NCBI GenBank assembly: GCA_021781615.1
Contig: JAJXWM010000002.1
Coordinates: forward strand, 62,001-126,000
DNA length: 64,000 nucleotides
Direction of reading: 5' to 3'
From: Pseudomonadota bacterium
Lineage (GTDB): Bacteria > Pseudomonadota > Gammaproteobacteria > UBA9339
How positions within the stretch are numbered: the stretch's first letter is position 1; every line of letters begins with the position of its first letter. The notes beneath the pieces were generated by a model that saw nothing but the letters and a program-made list of their open reading frames with translations, was not told the origin of the DNA and ran no database searches. Made by a program: the position numbers and the translations under genes. Shown here one piece after another: positions 38,862-48,923 of this stretch.

Positions 38862-41405
38862 ATGAAATTCCAAAAACTGGCCAAAAAGATAGCAGTTGCG
38901 TTAGACGAGGATAAAGCTACTGAAATAACTGCAGTTAATCATCGAGATTTACAAAAAATTATTACTGTAGACTATCCGAGCTTTTCAGCAATATTACCCT
39001 ATAGGTTTTTTTGGGAGGAAAAGAAGCTTTTTATAAATGAACATAGTATCGGTTTTGGTTTAGAGTTAACAGTTTTTAGCGGGGCTGATGAAAAGCTGGT
39101 AAATAGTCTTGCAGACTTATTACGGCATAGGATAGATGATAGTACTGACTTACAATTTATTTTATGGGGGTCTAACCAAGTTGGAGATATTATTGATGAA
39201 GCTTATAAGCATCAAGTTAATGGTAATAGTATTTACTCTGAACTAGCCAAAGCATCAGTTAGATATTATAAGAAAGGAGCAAAAGAAGGATTTAAAAATA
39301 GGTTAAATCTACCAACGACTTTACGAGAATATAGGTTGTTTGCTTTTATATCCAAAAATATCTCAGCATATAGTGAAAGCGCTATATCGGACATTGAAAC
39401 AATCAGGGATAATTTTACTATTGAACTTGAGTCAGCTGGAATAGGCTTTGTTGATATTAAACTTAAGAATTTTTTACCCTTCCTGCGTTCTTGGATCAAT
39501 CCTGAAGTAAAAAATATTTATCCCAATTCAACCCAACACGAAAAGCATACCACCTTAAATGAGCAAGTAGTGGATAAGTCTTTTGAATTAATCAATGATC
39601 CTGAAAGATTATGTATTGAGATTAATTCTGGGACTGATGATATTAAAAAAACACAAATAACCAATCTTTCAATAAAAAGTTTACCTGATGAGTTCGCTTT
39701 ATGGGAAACTCCCGATAACTTTTTTAGTGTATTTAGAGCAAGCCAAGCGATTAGATGCCCTTTTTTAATCAGTATGCATGCAAGGCTAATTCCCCAAACC
39801 TATGCCAAGACCAAAGCGCAGGGGATGTATCTAGGAATATCAAAAAAAGCCAACAGTGTTTATGCTAAATATTTTTCAGGTACTCAAGAAGCAGCTCTGG
39901 AGTGGAAAAAGATTAGAGACGATCTTGCTTCCGATACTGTGAAGCTTGCCAAAGTTTATTTTAACCTGGTGCTCTTTTCGCGTGAAGGTGAAGAAAAGAG
40001 AGACGAATCTGCTGCTATCTCTTCTTATAGATATAACGGCATTGAGCTTTTTAATACTAAGTATATGCAATTACAATCCTATCTCGCCACCCTCCCATTT
40101 GTAATGAGTGAAGGTATGTATCAAGATCTAAACAAAGCCGGAAGGTTAAAGACTTTAACTACTTGGAACTTAGCAAACCTATTACCCCTAGTTGCCGATT
40201 TCAAAATATGTCGTCAAGGTGTTTTGCTTAGTTCATTTAGAAATCAGATAAATTTCTTCGATATGTACAGCGATAGACTACCAACAGCTAACTATAACAT
40301 AGCGGTTGCCGCTACTAGCGGCGCTGGCAAGAGCTTTTTAGTCCAAAACATCTTAAGTTACGTTCTGTCTATTAAAGGCAGATGCTTTGTCATTGATTTA
40401 GGGCAATCCTATCGAAAGTTTTGTGAGATTGTTGGTGGCACCTATTTGGAATACCACTCATTAAGGTTAAATCCTTTTTCTAATATTCACAATATAAATG
40501 AAGCGTCAGAGCAAATTAGAGATTTGTTATCAGTGTTAGCTTCTCCATCAGGAGTATTAGATGATGTTCAAGAGGAATACCTGCGTCAAGCAGTTATTGA
40601 TGCTTGGGGAAAAAAGCAAAGAAAAACTAATATCGATGATATTATTAATTCTTTACAGGAATTAAACCAGGATCGCAATGATGGCCGAATAAAAGATTTA
40701 ATAGTTTTACTAACCAGATATAGTACCAGAGGCCCATATCCTAACATTTTTAATGATTACTCGGCTATAGCTCCCGATGCTTCTTTTGTGGTTTTGGAAC
40801 TTGGTGAACTTGAGAACAAACCTGACTTAATGAAAGCTGTTCTTTTTGCTTTGATTCTTAATATTGAAGAACAGATGTACCAATCTCCTCGGAATCAACC
40901 AAAAATGGTAGTTATTGATGAAGCATGGCGGCTTCTTTCTGGGGATAATAAGGCAGCAGCACGGTTTATCGAAAAAGGTTATAGAACAGCAAGGCGTCAT
41001 TATGGGTCTTTTGTAACCATTACTCAAAGCATAGAGGACTTCCAAAAAAGCGATGAGGCTAAAGCCTGCTGGAACTGCTCTGACATTAAAGCAATCATGC
41101 TGCAAAACTCTAAAGCTTTTGATGATTTTATGCTGAGCCATAAAGATTATTTTGACCCTTATGTAACAAACCTTATCAAAAACTTTAAAGAAGCACGAAA
41201 TAATGGCTTTTCGGAATTTATGTTACAAACTGGCAGGATTCAATCGTTTTGCCGGTTATTTGTCGATCCATTTTCACGGGTGATGTTCTCTTCAGCAGGT
41301 CAAGAATTTGCCGCGGTTGAAGAGTACCAAAAGCAAGGCTTTTCAATGACAGAAAGCATCTTAAAGGTTGCAGAGGATAATTACCCTGAAGAGTTTGAGG
41401 AATAA
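38862..41405 (+). CDS. traC: TraC, T4SS assembly ATPase (VirB4-like)
   Basis: 847 residues. Walker A TSGAGKSF at ~484-491, Walker B MVVIDEAWRLLSG at ~680-692, and the downstream YRTARRHYGSFVTITQSIEDF conserved in VirB4/TraC. The N-terminal half is the TraC-specific domain (LPYRFFWEEKKLFI; SIGFGLELTVFSGADE). TraC energises pilus assembly at the inner membrane. Standard position after traV, separated by the GG-peptide gene. Confidence 0.95.
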   Translation: MKFQKLAKKIAVALDEDKATEITAVNHRDLQKIITVDYPSFSAILPYRFFWEEKKLFINEHSIGFGLELTVFSGADEKLVNSLADLLRHRIDDSTDLQFILWGSNQVGDIIDEAYKHQVNGNSIYSELAKASVRYYKKGAKEGFKNRLNLPTTLREYRLFAFISKNISAYSESAISDIETIRDNFTIELESAGIGFVDIKLKNFLPFLRSWINPEVKNIYPNSTQHEKHTTLNEQVVDKSFELINDPERLCIEINSGTDDIKKTQITNLSIKSLPDEFALWETPDNFFSVFRASQAIRCPFLISMHARLIPQTYAKTKAQGMYLGISKKANSVYAKYFSGTQEAALEWKKIRDDLASDTVKLAKVYFNLVLFSREGEEKRDESAAISSYRYNGIELFNTKYMQLQSYLATLPFVMSEGMYQDLNKAGRLKTLTTWNLANLLPLVADFKICRQGVLLSSFRNQINFFDMYSDRLPTANYNIAVAATSGAGKSFLVQNILSYVLSIKGRCFVIDLGQSYRKFCEIVGGTYLEYHSLRLNPFSNIHNINEASEQIRDLLSVLASPSGVLDDVQEEYLRQAVIDAWGKKQRKTNIDDIINSLQELNQDRNDGRIKDLIVLLTRYSTRGPYPNIFNDYSAIAPDASFVVLELGELENKPDLMKAVLFALILNIEEQMYQSPRNQPKMVVIDEAWRLLSGDNKAAARFIEKGYRTARRHYGSFVTITQSIEDFQKSDEAKACWNCSDIKAIMLQNSKAFDDFMLSHKDYFDPYVTNLIKNFKEARNNGFSEFMLQTGRIQSFCRLFVDPFSRVMFSSAGQEFAAVEEYQKQGFSMTESILKVAEDNYPEEFEE

Positions 41406-41409
41406 CTAC

Positions 41410-42066
41410 ATGAAAAAAGTGAAACAACTATCATTTTTTTTGATGTTTGTTTTTTTCGTTATGAATTTAGCTCAGGCTAAAAATCTTGGGGTTTGGGGAC
41501 CTGTATTTCCAATAGAGGAACAGGATATCAGGGAGTTTATTTACCAAAGACTAAACGGAATGGAACAAAATGGAGAAATGGCTAAGGTAAAAGAAAAATT
41601 TATCGAAAATGTTAAAAAACATACTTTGCGGCCTACTTCTGTTGCGGGGCTTACAACTACAGATAATCCTAAAACTTTTTACTATGACCCAACCTATATT
41701 TTAAACAAAAATATTGAAGATCATGAAGGAAATATAATAGCTAAAAAAGGAACCGTTATAAATCCTTTAGATACTATAACTCTGCACGGGGTGCTATTTT
41801 TCCTAGATGCTGATGATAAAAGACAAATCAAATGGGCAATAAAAAACGCCAAAAAATATGACTATGTAAGATATATTTTGGTTAAAGGGAATATCAAAGA
41901 GGCAGGAAAAAAATTAAATGATCGGGTCTACTTTGACCAATATGGTTCAATTACTCGAAAACTTGGTATTAGTCATATTCCATGCATAGTAAAACAGGAA
42001 AGGAAAAAACTACAGATACAAGAGTTTGCGGTTTCTCAAGAGGTTAATAATGGCTCGACAGATTAA
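41410..42066 (+). CDS. traW: TraW, pilus assembly protein
   Basis: 218 residues from ATG 41410 (five bases after traC; the longer frame would lie inside traC). Signal peptide (LSFFLMFVFFVMNLAQA) followed by KNLGVWGPVFPIEEQDI, the typical TraW beginning (YGxxFPIxExD). TraW is a periplasmic factor for F-pilus assembly, working with TrbC and TraU. Overlaps traU by 17 bases. Confidence 0.92.
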   Translation: MKKVKQLSFFLMFVFFVMNLAQAKNLGVWGPVFPIEEQDIREFIYQRLNGMEQNGEMAKVKEKFIENVKKHTLRPTSVAGLTTTDNPKTFYYDPTYILNKNIEDHEGNIIAKKGTVINPLDTITLHGVLFFLDADDKRQIKWAIKNAKKYDYVRYILVKGNIKEAGKKLNDRVYFDQYGSITRKLGISHIPCIVKQERKKLQIQEFAVSQEVNNGSTD

Positions 42067-43072
42067 ATTTGTAATATATAGCAGCTTCTTTTTGCTTATG
42101 TCACTTTCACCGTTTGCAAAAGCAAATTGCGAAAAGCATTTTGTCAATATTATTGAAGATATTTGTTGGGATTGTATTTTTCCCATAACCATCGGGAACA
42201 TAAACATTATATCTAGCGACTATCCTGACACAGATAACCCTAAAGTTCTCTTTGAATCTTGCAAGATCGGAGGCTCTTTCGTTCCCCGGGTAGGTTTAAA
42301 TATCGGTTTTTGGGAACCATTTGCCATGACAGATGTTACTCCCGATCCATATTGCATGGTTAATTTGGGTTTTAGCATGGATGTAGGAAATGCTGGGCGG
42401 GGCGGCAAACAAGCAAGAGATCCGGTTGACTCTGGAGCATTCTATTATGTGCACTGGTATAAATTTCCACTGATTTTCTTACTTAATCTCATAACTTCAA
42501 TAGGATGTATGCAGGATGGAGATTTTGATATTGCTTATCTAACCGAACTTGATCCTACTTGGAATGATGATGAAGTTGCGTTTGTTTTAAATCCAGAAGC
42601 TACCCTTTTTGGTAACCCAATAGCTCAGGCGGCGTGTGCGGCAGACGCTGTTAAAGCTCAAATAGGCCTACCGATCGATCAGCTATTTTGGTGTATCGGA
42701 ACTCAAGGAGGAATGTATCCTTTGACCGGAAGAGTATTTGATGAAAAGGGATCAATACACGCAGCGTTGCTTCTCAGTGAGCGAATGGATTTTAAAATGC
42801 ATCGGCAAATGTTAATTGAGGATTCTAGCCCAGATCCTGGAAAAAATATTGGTGTTATGGGCTTTGACGGCCCAATCTGTACCCAACATTTTGCTCCAAT
42901 TATGCCTAAATCACGTTACCGATATCAGATGGTCAACATGGCTTCAGCAGCAGATAAATGCTATCAATTTGGGCATGATGTTATCCCTTGGGAAAGCGGT
43001 AAAAATACGCCATCTTCTGGTAATTGCTTTGGATTTTTGATATCTAAAAAAAGAAATTGCACGTTTCTATAG
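42050..43072 (+). CDS. traU: TraU, mating-channel protein
   Basis: 340 residues from ATG 42050, with AAGAGG just upstream. Signal peptide (SSFFLLMSLSPFAKA) then a Cys-rich periplasmic protein: DICWDCIFPITIGNINI, a perfect TraU-type start, plus GKNIGVMGFDGPICTQHFAP and CYQFGHDVIPWESGKNTPSSG. TraU is needed for DNA transfer more than for pilus formation. The many cysteines explain the thioredoxin-like proteins encoded downstream. Confidence 0.95.
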   Translation: MARQIKFVIYSSFFLLMSLSPFAKANCEKHFVNIIEDICWDCIFPITIGNINIISSDYPDTDNPKVLFESCKIGGSFVPRVGLNIGFWEPFAMTDVTPDPYCMVNLGFSMDVGNAGRGGKQARDPVDSGAFYYVHWYKFPLIFLLNLITSIGCMQDGDFDIAYLTELDPTWNDDEVAFVLNPEATLFGNPIAQAACAADAVKAQIGLPIDQLFWCIGTQGGMYPLTGRVFDEKGSIHAALLLSERMDFKMHRQMLIEDSSPDPGKNIGVMGFDGPICTQHFAPIMPKSRYRYQMVNMASAADKCYQFGHDVIPWESGKNTPSSGNCFGFLISKKRNCTFL

Positions 43073-43075
43073 CAA

Positions 43076-43732
43076 ATGAAAACAATAAAACTAAAATTAA
43101 TAAAAACAAGTAAACTAATGGCGTTAATAATTGCAATATTAACCTTGGTGGTTAGCCTTACTTCGTTTGGTGGGAATACTAACGATTTTATTAATCGTGA
43201 AAGGTTACGCTATGACGAAATAACTAAGTCAGTATTAGCAAATAAACCTATTTTTTTGAAACTTAAAGAAAATTCCATGCAACAATTGAAGAATTATCAA
43301 CCGATAGTCGAAACCATCAAAAACAGGCATCAAAAAAAACCCAAAATTGGAGAAACAAGAGGAAAAGCAATTATTTTTGTTTCTTTTAGTATGCCGGACT
43401 TAAGCTTAAAGCAGATTATTTATGATTCTGAACATTATCAGGTGCCCGTGGTAATCCGTGGACTATATAAAAACTCCTTTAGAAAAACTATAGAGAAGAT
43501 ATTTGAGCTTATTAAGGAAACCAGCAAGGGTGGTATAGCAATTAACCCTAGGTGGTTTAAGGAGTATGACATAAAGGTGGTGCCTGCAGTGGTTGTAAAC
43601 CAAGAGCAAGGAACTAAAAGCGATATGGTTTATGGAAATATACCACTAAAAAGAGCATTAGAAATGGTTGCTGAAAAGGGAGAAACAGCGGATACAGCAA
43701 AAAAGATTTTAAACATCGGTACTAAAAAGTAA
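43076..43732 (+). CDS. trbC: TrbC, periplasmic pilus assembly factor
   Basis: 218 residues with an N-terminal hydrophobic signal (LMALIIAILTLVVSLTSFGG). The core FVSFSMPDLSLKQIIYDSEHYQVPVVIRG and INPRWFKEYDIKVVPAVVV are the F-type TrbC (thioredoxin-like fold) landmarks. It acts with TraW; in several plasmids the two are fused. Sits 4 bases after traU. Confidence 0.92.
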   Translation: MKTIKLKLIKTSKLMALIIAILTLVVSLTSFGGNTNDFINRERLRYDEITKSVLANKPIFLKLKENSMQQLKNYQPIVETIKNRHQKKPKIGETRGKAIIFVSFSMPDLSLKQIIYDSEHYQVPVVIRGLYKNSFRKTIEKIFELIKETSKGGIAINPRWFKEYDIKVVPAVVVNQEQGTKSDMVYGNIPLKRALEMVAEKGETADTAKKILNIGTKK

Positions 43733-43735
43733 TAT

Positions 43736-44971
43736 ATGAAAAAACAAAGCATAAAAAAGAATACAAAAAAGGCCTTAGAATATTTACTGGCAGTTATCTT
43801 TGCCATCTCTACTTTAATGCTATCAATTTTGGTTATTTTTCTCTTTTTTTGCATTTTTACGATTATTGCTGCCTCTTCGGCTTTTGCCGCGGCGGACAAA
43901 ACTCCCGCAGAAAAATTTCAAGAAGCAATGCAATATACCAATTCGCTAAAAAACATAGTTAGTGTAGAAGGAAATAATATAAAGGTAGATTCTTTCAAAT
44001 TAGCACCTGAAAAAACCTTCAGTAATCCAAAAACCAAGGAAAGCTGGTATACAGAAAACCCAAAGCAAACTGGATATTACGATAGAGTGGATAATGCCCA
44101 AGAGATGGGAAAAGAAGCCATAGCAGAAACCACTAAAGATGAGGTTTATAACGATGCAAATGGTAATCCCATGCCAACTCCTGGAAAAGCTGTAATTAAT
44201 AGTTTCCGAACACGGCCGATTGTTAAAGTAAATCAAAATGAGGCCTACGTAAAAAATAGTAACTTAGTCATTGATAATGCACTTAATGTTGTAGCTGGAA
44301 CTTCTAATAAGTTTATAAATTGTGAAAACAAAAAAACCATATCTTGTAAAATCAAATATAATGAAAAAACTTGTAACGAGGAAGTAAGAACTGTACAGAG
44401 AATATGTGAAAAAGTTCCCATAATAAGTGTCACCACAAAAGAAGTCGTTTTTCCAAACTGTAAAAACATTGAGGTTAAGCAAGGGCATAGAAACTTTTGT
44501 TCTTGGGGTTTTAGGGGCGCTGGGACACTTTTATATACCGATATGCTTGAGGGACCTTGTTGGGACGACATTTTTTTATGCGAGCGTACAGGATATAGCA
44601 ATGAGTGTTATGTGGGATATTTTGTACAAGGAATATATCATGGTAACAATGCAAACAATAATCCTAGTTATACTCAAGGACGAGGAACAGTGCCAAAAAA
44701 GATGCAGGGTTATATGCGTTTTATGCATACTTATAATGGGCCGATGCCAGGAACTATTTATAATGAAACAAAAAATACTGTAGTCGAACAGGGAAGTTTT
44801 GGGGGCGGAAGGATCGTTGCTCTTCCTTATTCAGCAACAGAAGACCAGGTTTTTAGGTTTAGCTTATCTAATAGTTACTATGTAGGTGTGGTAATTATTT
44901 ATGTTGACCATATAAATCATGAAAAAGTGGCGAATATAACCGAGTCAGGAGAAACTTGCCATGATATCTAA
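43736..44971 (+). CDS. traN: TraN N-terminal half (mating-pair stabilisation), separate gene
   Basis: 411 residues with a long hydrophobic N terminus (LAVIFAISTLMLSILVIFLFFCIFTIIAASSAFA). It resembles the N-terminal part of TraN: QTGYYDRVDNAQEMGKEAI, followed by VIDNALNVVAG and a cysteine-rich core with a repeated C-x5-C type spacing. It stops with GETCHDI before the conserved TraN C terminus, which is encoded by the next gene. The two together (411 + 360) are close to or larger than a whole TraN. Overlaps the next gene by 11 bases, so the products may be made in equal amounts. It may alternatively be a natural two-gene TraN. Confidence 0.8.
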   Translation: MKKQSIKKNTKKALEYLLAVIFAISTLMLSILVIFLFFCIFTIIAASSAFAAADKTPAEKFQEAMQYTNSLKNIVSVEGNNIKVDSFKLAPEKTFSNPKTKESWYTENPKQTGYYDRVDNAQEMGKEAIAETTKDEVYNDANGNPMPTPGKAVINSFRTRPIVKVNQNEAYVKNSNLVIDNALNVVAGTSNKFINCENKKTISCKIKYNEKTCNEEVRTVQRICEKVPIISVTTKEVVFPNCKNIEVKQGHRNFCSWGFRGAGTLLYTDMLEGPCWDDIFLCERTGYSNECYVGYFVQGIYHGNNANNNPSYTQGRGTVPKKMQGYMRFMHTYNGPMPGTIYNETKNTVVEQGSFGGGRIVALPYSATEDQVFRFSLSNSYYVGVVIIYVDHINHEKVANITESGETCHDI

Positions 44972-46043
44972 ACAACTAACCTACTTTGCTTTGTTTTTGT
45001 ATGCATTAGCTTTTGTCACTAATGGCTTTGCAGCTCTTACCTGTTCTAATCCCAGGGAAGAATGTGCTGAGGGAAAAAATGAAACTAGATATATTGAAAA
45101 TGTTCCGGTTAACCCTGGCTGTTGGAAGAAAAGGTTTATCTCTGAATGCAGAGAAACTGCTGATAACAATTGTCAAACTTTAAGAGATCAAAAATGCTCG
45201 CAAATAAGCGCTAAATGTATAAAGTCAGTTTCTGGGACCTGTGTAGTTCAAGATGAAACCTACAGCTGTCCTTTTGAACAATGTGATGAAGTCGGAGATA
45301 TTCTTTGTGGAAAAAATCTTTTTTGTGTCGATGGGAAGTGTGCTTCTACTAATCCAGTTAAAGCGAGTGAAAAGGATCGAGGAAAAGCGCTAGCCCAGCT
45401 TTCTGCTCTCAATGAAATTGCTAATCAGATTAAAGACCAAGGTAGCGAAAATCCAGCGATCTTTGCAGGCAGAGTAATGGAGTGTTCAAGAAATATCTTA
45501 CCAGGCATTACTAAAGATTGCTGTGCAGATAATGAAGGTTTATTTAGCTGTACAGAAGAAGAAAAAAACTTATTTCAAATGAGGAGGGTTGGTCGAGCGA
45601 TTGCGGTAGGCGAATATTGTCATAACAAAGAGCTTGGGTTCTGTAGTTCTTACCATACGGCATATTGTGTTTTTGAGTCAAGGATCGGTCGGATTATTCA
45701 AAACGATGGGCGACAGAAACAATTGGGTATTGGGTTTGGGTATGTTAACGATGATGATAAAGCCGGTAATGTAAATTGTCGAGGCGTTACCAAAGAGGAA
45801 CTAGCCCAGATGAAGTTTGAACTAATGAATTTTAGTGAACTTTACGAAGAACTCGAAAAAGAAGCCAAAAAAAGAATGCTTAAACCGGAGATTTTAAATC
45901 AAAGGGTATCTGGATATTCTCCTGACGACTTAAAAACAAGAAGCACGAAAAATCTGGGTGTTTCTCAACCACCTGAATCTAATATTAGTCAAAAAGCAGC
46001 AGAACGAATTAAGGATTTTTATGGTGACCGGGTTAAAAAATAA
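44961..46043 (+). CDS. traN: TraN C-terminal half with its own signal peptide
   Basis: 360 residues. Own Sec signal (LTYFALFLYALAFVTNGFAAL) then a disulphide-rich start (ECAEGKNETRYIENVPVNPG, many Cys). The C-terminal ~200 residues are the conserved TraN end: LNEIANQIKDQ, FAGRVMECSRN, KDCC, FCSSYHTAYCVFESRIGRII, QKQLGIGFG. TraN is the outer-membrane protein that contacts recipients. Because the second polypeptide has its own export signal this is not a simple frameshift: a functional split is more likely. The signal peptide starts inside the end of the upstream gene. Confidence 0.88.
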   Translation: MISKQLTYFALFLYALAFVTNGFAALTCSNPREECAEGKNETRYIENVPVNPGCWKKRFISECRETADNNCQTLRDQKCSQISAKCIKSVSGTCVVQDETYSCPFEQCDEVGDILCGKNLFCVDGKCASTNPVKASEKDRGKALAQLSALNEIANQIKDQGSENPAIFAGRVMECSRNILPGITKDCCADNEGLFSCTEEEKNLFQMRRVGRAIAVGEYCHNKELGFCSSYHTAYCVFESRIGRIIQNDGRQKQLGIGFGYVNDDDKAGNVNCRGVTKEELAQMKFELMNFSELYEELEKEAKKRMLKPEILNQRVSGYSPDDLKTRSTKNLGVSQPPESNISQKAAERIKDFYGDRVKK

Positions 46044-46812
46044 CTTTTTTTATTTCTTTTTATGTTTGACATCCCTCTGGTTTTTTTGGGAGACATCTGT
46101 TTTAGCTAAAGAAGCTATTGGTTGGCATTGGTATAATGAAATATATCAGGAAGAAACTAAAGAGATAAAAGATCAGAAAGCTGACGATAGTAGCAAAAAT
46201 AGAAAATCAGCAATATCACAAATGGCTATTTTACGCCAGGCAGTACAAGAAGCTAAAGCAAGAGCGATTTTATATCCTACAGTAGAGAATATGAGATCAT
46301 ATTTAATCTTACAAAATTTTGTAACAAACCAAGCTGGTTTATTTACCCAAATCTGGAAAAAGACTCTACTTGAGTATCCTGAGCTTGATTATAATGTTTC
46401 GCACCCAACGCAAAATGTTGCGCAACATGTGATGTATGCTGAAAATAGCAAAAAAGAGAAAGAAGCTATTCGCGTCATTAGCGAAAAATATGGTTTATTT
46501 TTCTTTTACCGAGGGAGTAATCCATTAGACCAAGCTCTTGCACCAATAATAGCGGGGTTTAGCCATGAAAATAATATCTCACTGTTACCAGTATCAGTTG
46601 ATGGTAAGCTTATTGAGATTTTTTCAGAAAACCAAAATAGCCGAGTTAATAACGGGCAAGCAGAAAAGTTAGGTATCAAGCATTTCCCAGCATTAATTTT
46701 AGTAGATCCCAAAAACCAAAAAGTGGTTCCTATCAATTATGGGTTTATTTCAGATGCTGAGCTGCAGAGAAGATTTTTACAAGTAGCATCCAAATTTAAA
46801 GAAGGTGTGTAG
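46021..46812 (+). CDS. traF: TraF, thioredoxin-like pilus assembly protein
   Basis: 263 residues from ATG 46021 (AAGGA just upstream; the frame overlaps the end of TraN-C by 23 bases). Signal (NNFFYFFLCLTSLWFFWETSVLA), then GWHWYNE, and the TraF landmarks YGLFFFYRGSNPLDQALAPI and GIKHFPALILVDPKNQKV. The thioredoxin fold lacks the CxxC (F-R-G-S replaces it), as in F TraF. Works in pilus assembly and stability. Confidence 0.92.
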   Translation: MVTGLKNNFFYFFLCLTSLWFFWETSVLAKEAIGWHWYNEIYQEETKEIKDQKADDSSKNRKSAISQMAILRQAVQEAKARAILYPTVENMRSYLILQNFVTNQAGLFTQIWKKTLLEYPELDYNVSHPTQNVAQHVMYAENSKKEKEAIRVISEKYGLFFFYRGSNPLDQALAPIIAGFSHENNISLLPVSVDGKLIEIFSENQNSRVNNGQAEKLGIKHFPALILVDPKNQKVVPINYGFISDAELQRRFLQVASKFKEGV

Positions 46813-46831
46813 TTTTATATTTGAGGTAATT

Positions 46832-47548
46832 ATGAAAACCATAAATTACAAATATTGGATCAATAAGGGCCTAAAAATAGGAAAAGTAAAAATAGCTTGT
46901 TTAATAGGTTTACTATCGCTACTAGTGAGCTTCACTGCCTTTGCTTCAATTCTTTTTGACATAGAGCAATTAAATAAAAGGAATGATAATAATATAATAA
47001 TTGACCATCATGCTGCAGAATACAACCAGAGAATTGAACCAAGATTTTTTACCAACATCAAGAATCAACCAAACAATCAAAAATCTGTGCCAAAATCAAT
47101 ATCTAATAATTATGGCTCAAATAAGCATCAATTTAGCAAAGATTATGAGTTTATCTTATTTTATAGTTATGATTGTGTACATTGCAAAAACTTTATACCG
47201 GTATTAAAACAATACTCAGATAATGCTGGTATTAAAACTAAAGGAATTGTTATTGGTGGTGATTTATTAAACCAAGCGACTAAACATTTTCCTAGCTTCT
47301 TTGATCCTTCAGATAAATCGATAATTAAGCAAGAAGTAATAGAACGTTTTTTTGGTGATAACAAAAACGTAATAATCCCTACTCTCTTTATCCTAAATAA
47401 GAGAACCCTACATATTTACCCAGTATCACAAGGAGCGCTTACCTGTTCAGAGTTGGTTAGAAGAATGGATGTACTTGTTCCTAAGATACTAAATAAAGAA
47501 ACAATAATGAAGCATGAAGCGACGACTACAGGTACGAACCATGTATAA
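46832..47548 (+). CDS. trbB: TrbB-like thioredoxin/disulphide isomerase
   Basis: 238 residues from ATG 46832 (TGAGG upstream). N-terminal signal anchor (IACLIGLLSLLVSFTAFAS) and a thioredoxin domain with an active CxxC: FILFYSYDCVHCKNFIPVLK, plus VIIPTLFILNKRT containing the cis-Pro. This is the arrangement of F TrbB, which maintains disulphides in TraU, TraN and TraH. Its place between TraF and TraH agrees. Overlaps the TraH start by 8 bases. Confidence 0.85.
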   Translation: MKTINYKYWINKGLKIGKVKIACLIGLLSLLVSFTAFASILFDIEQLNKRNDNNIIIDHHAAEYNQRIEPRFFTNIKNQPNNQKSVPKSISNNYGSNKHQFSKDYEFILFYSYDCVHCKNFIPVLKQYSDNAGIKTKGIVIGGDLLNQATKHFPSFFDPSDKSIIKQEVIERFFGDNKNVIIPTLFILNKRTLHIYPVSQGALTCSELVRRMDVLVPKILNKETIMKHEATTTGTNHV

Positions 47549-48923
47549 CAAATTAATCATAATATTAGTTTTTGCATTCATTATAACCATAGAAGCTTTT
47601 GCCGATGTTGCTGGCGATCTTGGTAACTTTTTTACCTCACTAGGTTATGAAGGGAACATAACTCCTGGAACAGCATATCAAGGGCAAGCGGCGGGTTACT
47701 ACTCTGGTGGTAGCCTATTCTTACGTGATCGGGTAAGAAATATGCAATTAATCAATATCGATCCTCCTTCATTAAGAAATGGATGCGGGGGGATAAACCT
47801 ATTTACCGGTGGGTTTTCTTTTGTAAACGCGGAAGAAATAACACGGTTTTTTCAACAGGTGATGAGCAACGCTGGTGGTTATATGTTTGATTTAGCGCTT
47901 GAAACTGCAGTACCTGAAATTGCTCATGCTATGCAGTATATTCAAAAACTGGCACAAGAGATCAATTCCAATAATTTTAACTCTTGTGAGATGGCTGAAA
48001 CCTTGGTAGGTGGTATGTGGCCAAGGACAAAAGCCACTCAACAGCATATCTGTAAAGATCTAGGAAACTACAGTGGTAAATTTGCAGATTGGGCAGAGGC
48101 ACGACAAAAATGCAGTGATGATACGAAATATAATGAAACAATGGATAAAACCAAAGAAGCAGGATATCAGCAATATAAACAATCTGTAATAATTAACAAA
48201 AACCTTATTTGGGATGCGTTAAATACCAGTGGCTACATCACAGATGATGATACTCTTAAAGAGTTCTTCATGTCTTTATCAGGTACGATCATTTATGGTA
48301 GCGAAGGGAAGGTAAAGATCTACTCTCCTTTAGCTAAAGATAGGAGAGTATTAAAAGCTTTGCTGGAAGGAGGTGATGCTGAAATCTACAAATGTGATGC
48401 CAAAGAATACACCAAATGCCTAAAAATTACTCCAACTAAAACTAAAATCGAAAAAACCAACTCTTTATATGAAAAGGTTAAAAAAACTATTAATGAAATA
48501 GTTACTGCTGTATCTAATGATACTGGTAAATTAGATCCGAGGCTCGAAAGCTTTTTAGAGATGACGAAGTTTCCTTTGTTGAAATTTATTACTACTCATT
48601 TAATGGCAAGTCAGCCAGCAATGGCGATGAGTATTGCTAATTACTCGGAGGCTATAGCTAAAAGTCTGCTTATGCAATATATGCATGAATCCTTACAGCT
48701 AGTGGAACAGAGCTTATCTAATACTGATTATGCTCCAGATATACATAAGCAACTTATCGATCAGATCCACCAGGCAATGGTTTATGTAGAAAAAATAAAA
48801 ACCGAATCTAACAACGATATCCAGGAACTAATGAAGTTTATTGAAAGCTCAAAAACTACTGAACAGGAGGTTACTTCAAAAGTTGTTGGACAGCTTAAAC
48901 ATCGTTTAGGAGGTAGATCATGA
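47541..48923 (+). CDS. traH: TraH, pilus assembly protein
   Basis: 460 residues from ATG 47541 (overlapping trbB end). Signal (LIIILVFAFIITIEAFA), then GDLGNFFTSLGYEGNITPGT AYQGQAAGYY-type start typical of TraH, and YNETMDKTKEAGY and C-terminal coiled coil. TraH is a periplasmic/outer-membrane assembly factor. TraG starts four bases before its stop. Confidence 0.92.
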   Translation: MYNKLIIILVFAFIITIEAFADVAGDLGNFFTSLGYEGNITPGTAYQGQAAGYYSGGSLFLRDRVRNMQLINIDPPSLRNGCGGINLFTGGFSFVNAEEITRFFQQVMSNAGGYMFDLALETAVPEIAHAMQYIQKLAQEINSNNFNSCEMAETLVGGMWPRTKATQQHICKDLGNYSGKFADWAEARQKCSDDTKYNETMDKTKEAGYQQYKQSVIINKNLIWDALNTSGYITDDDTLKEFFMSLSGTIIYGSEGKVKIYSPLAKDRRVLKALLEGGDAEIYKCDAKEYTKCLKITPTKTKIEKTNSLYEKVKKTINEIVTAVSNDTGKLDPRLESFLEMTKFPLLKFITTHLMASQPAMAMSIANYSEAIAKSLLMQYMHESLQLVEQSLSNTDYAPDIHKQLIDQIHQAMVYVEKIKTESNNDIQELMKFIESSKTTEQEVTSKVVGQLKHRLGGRS

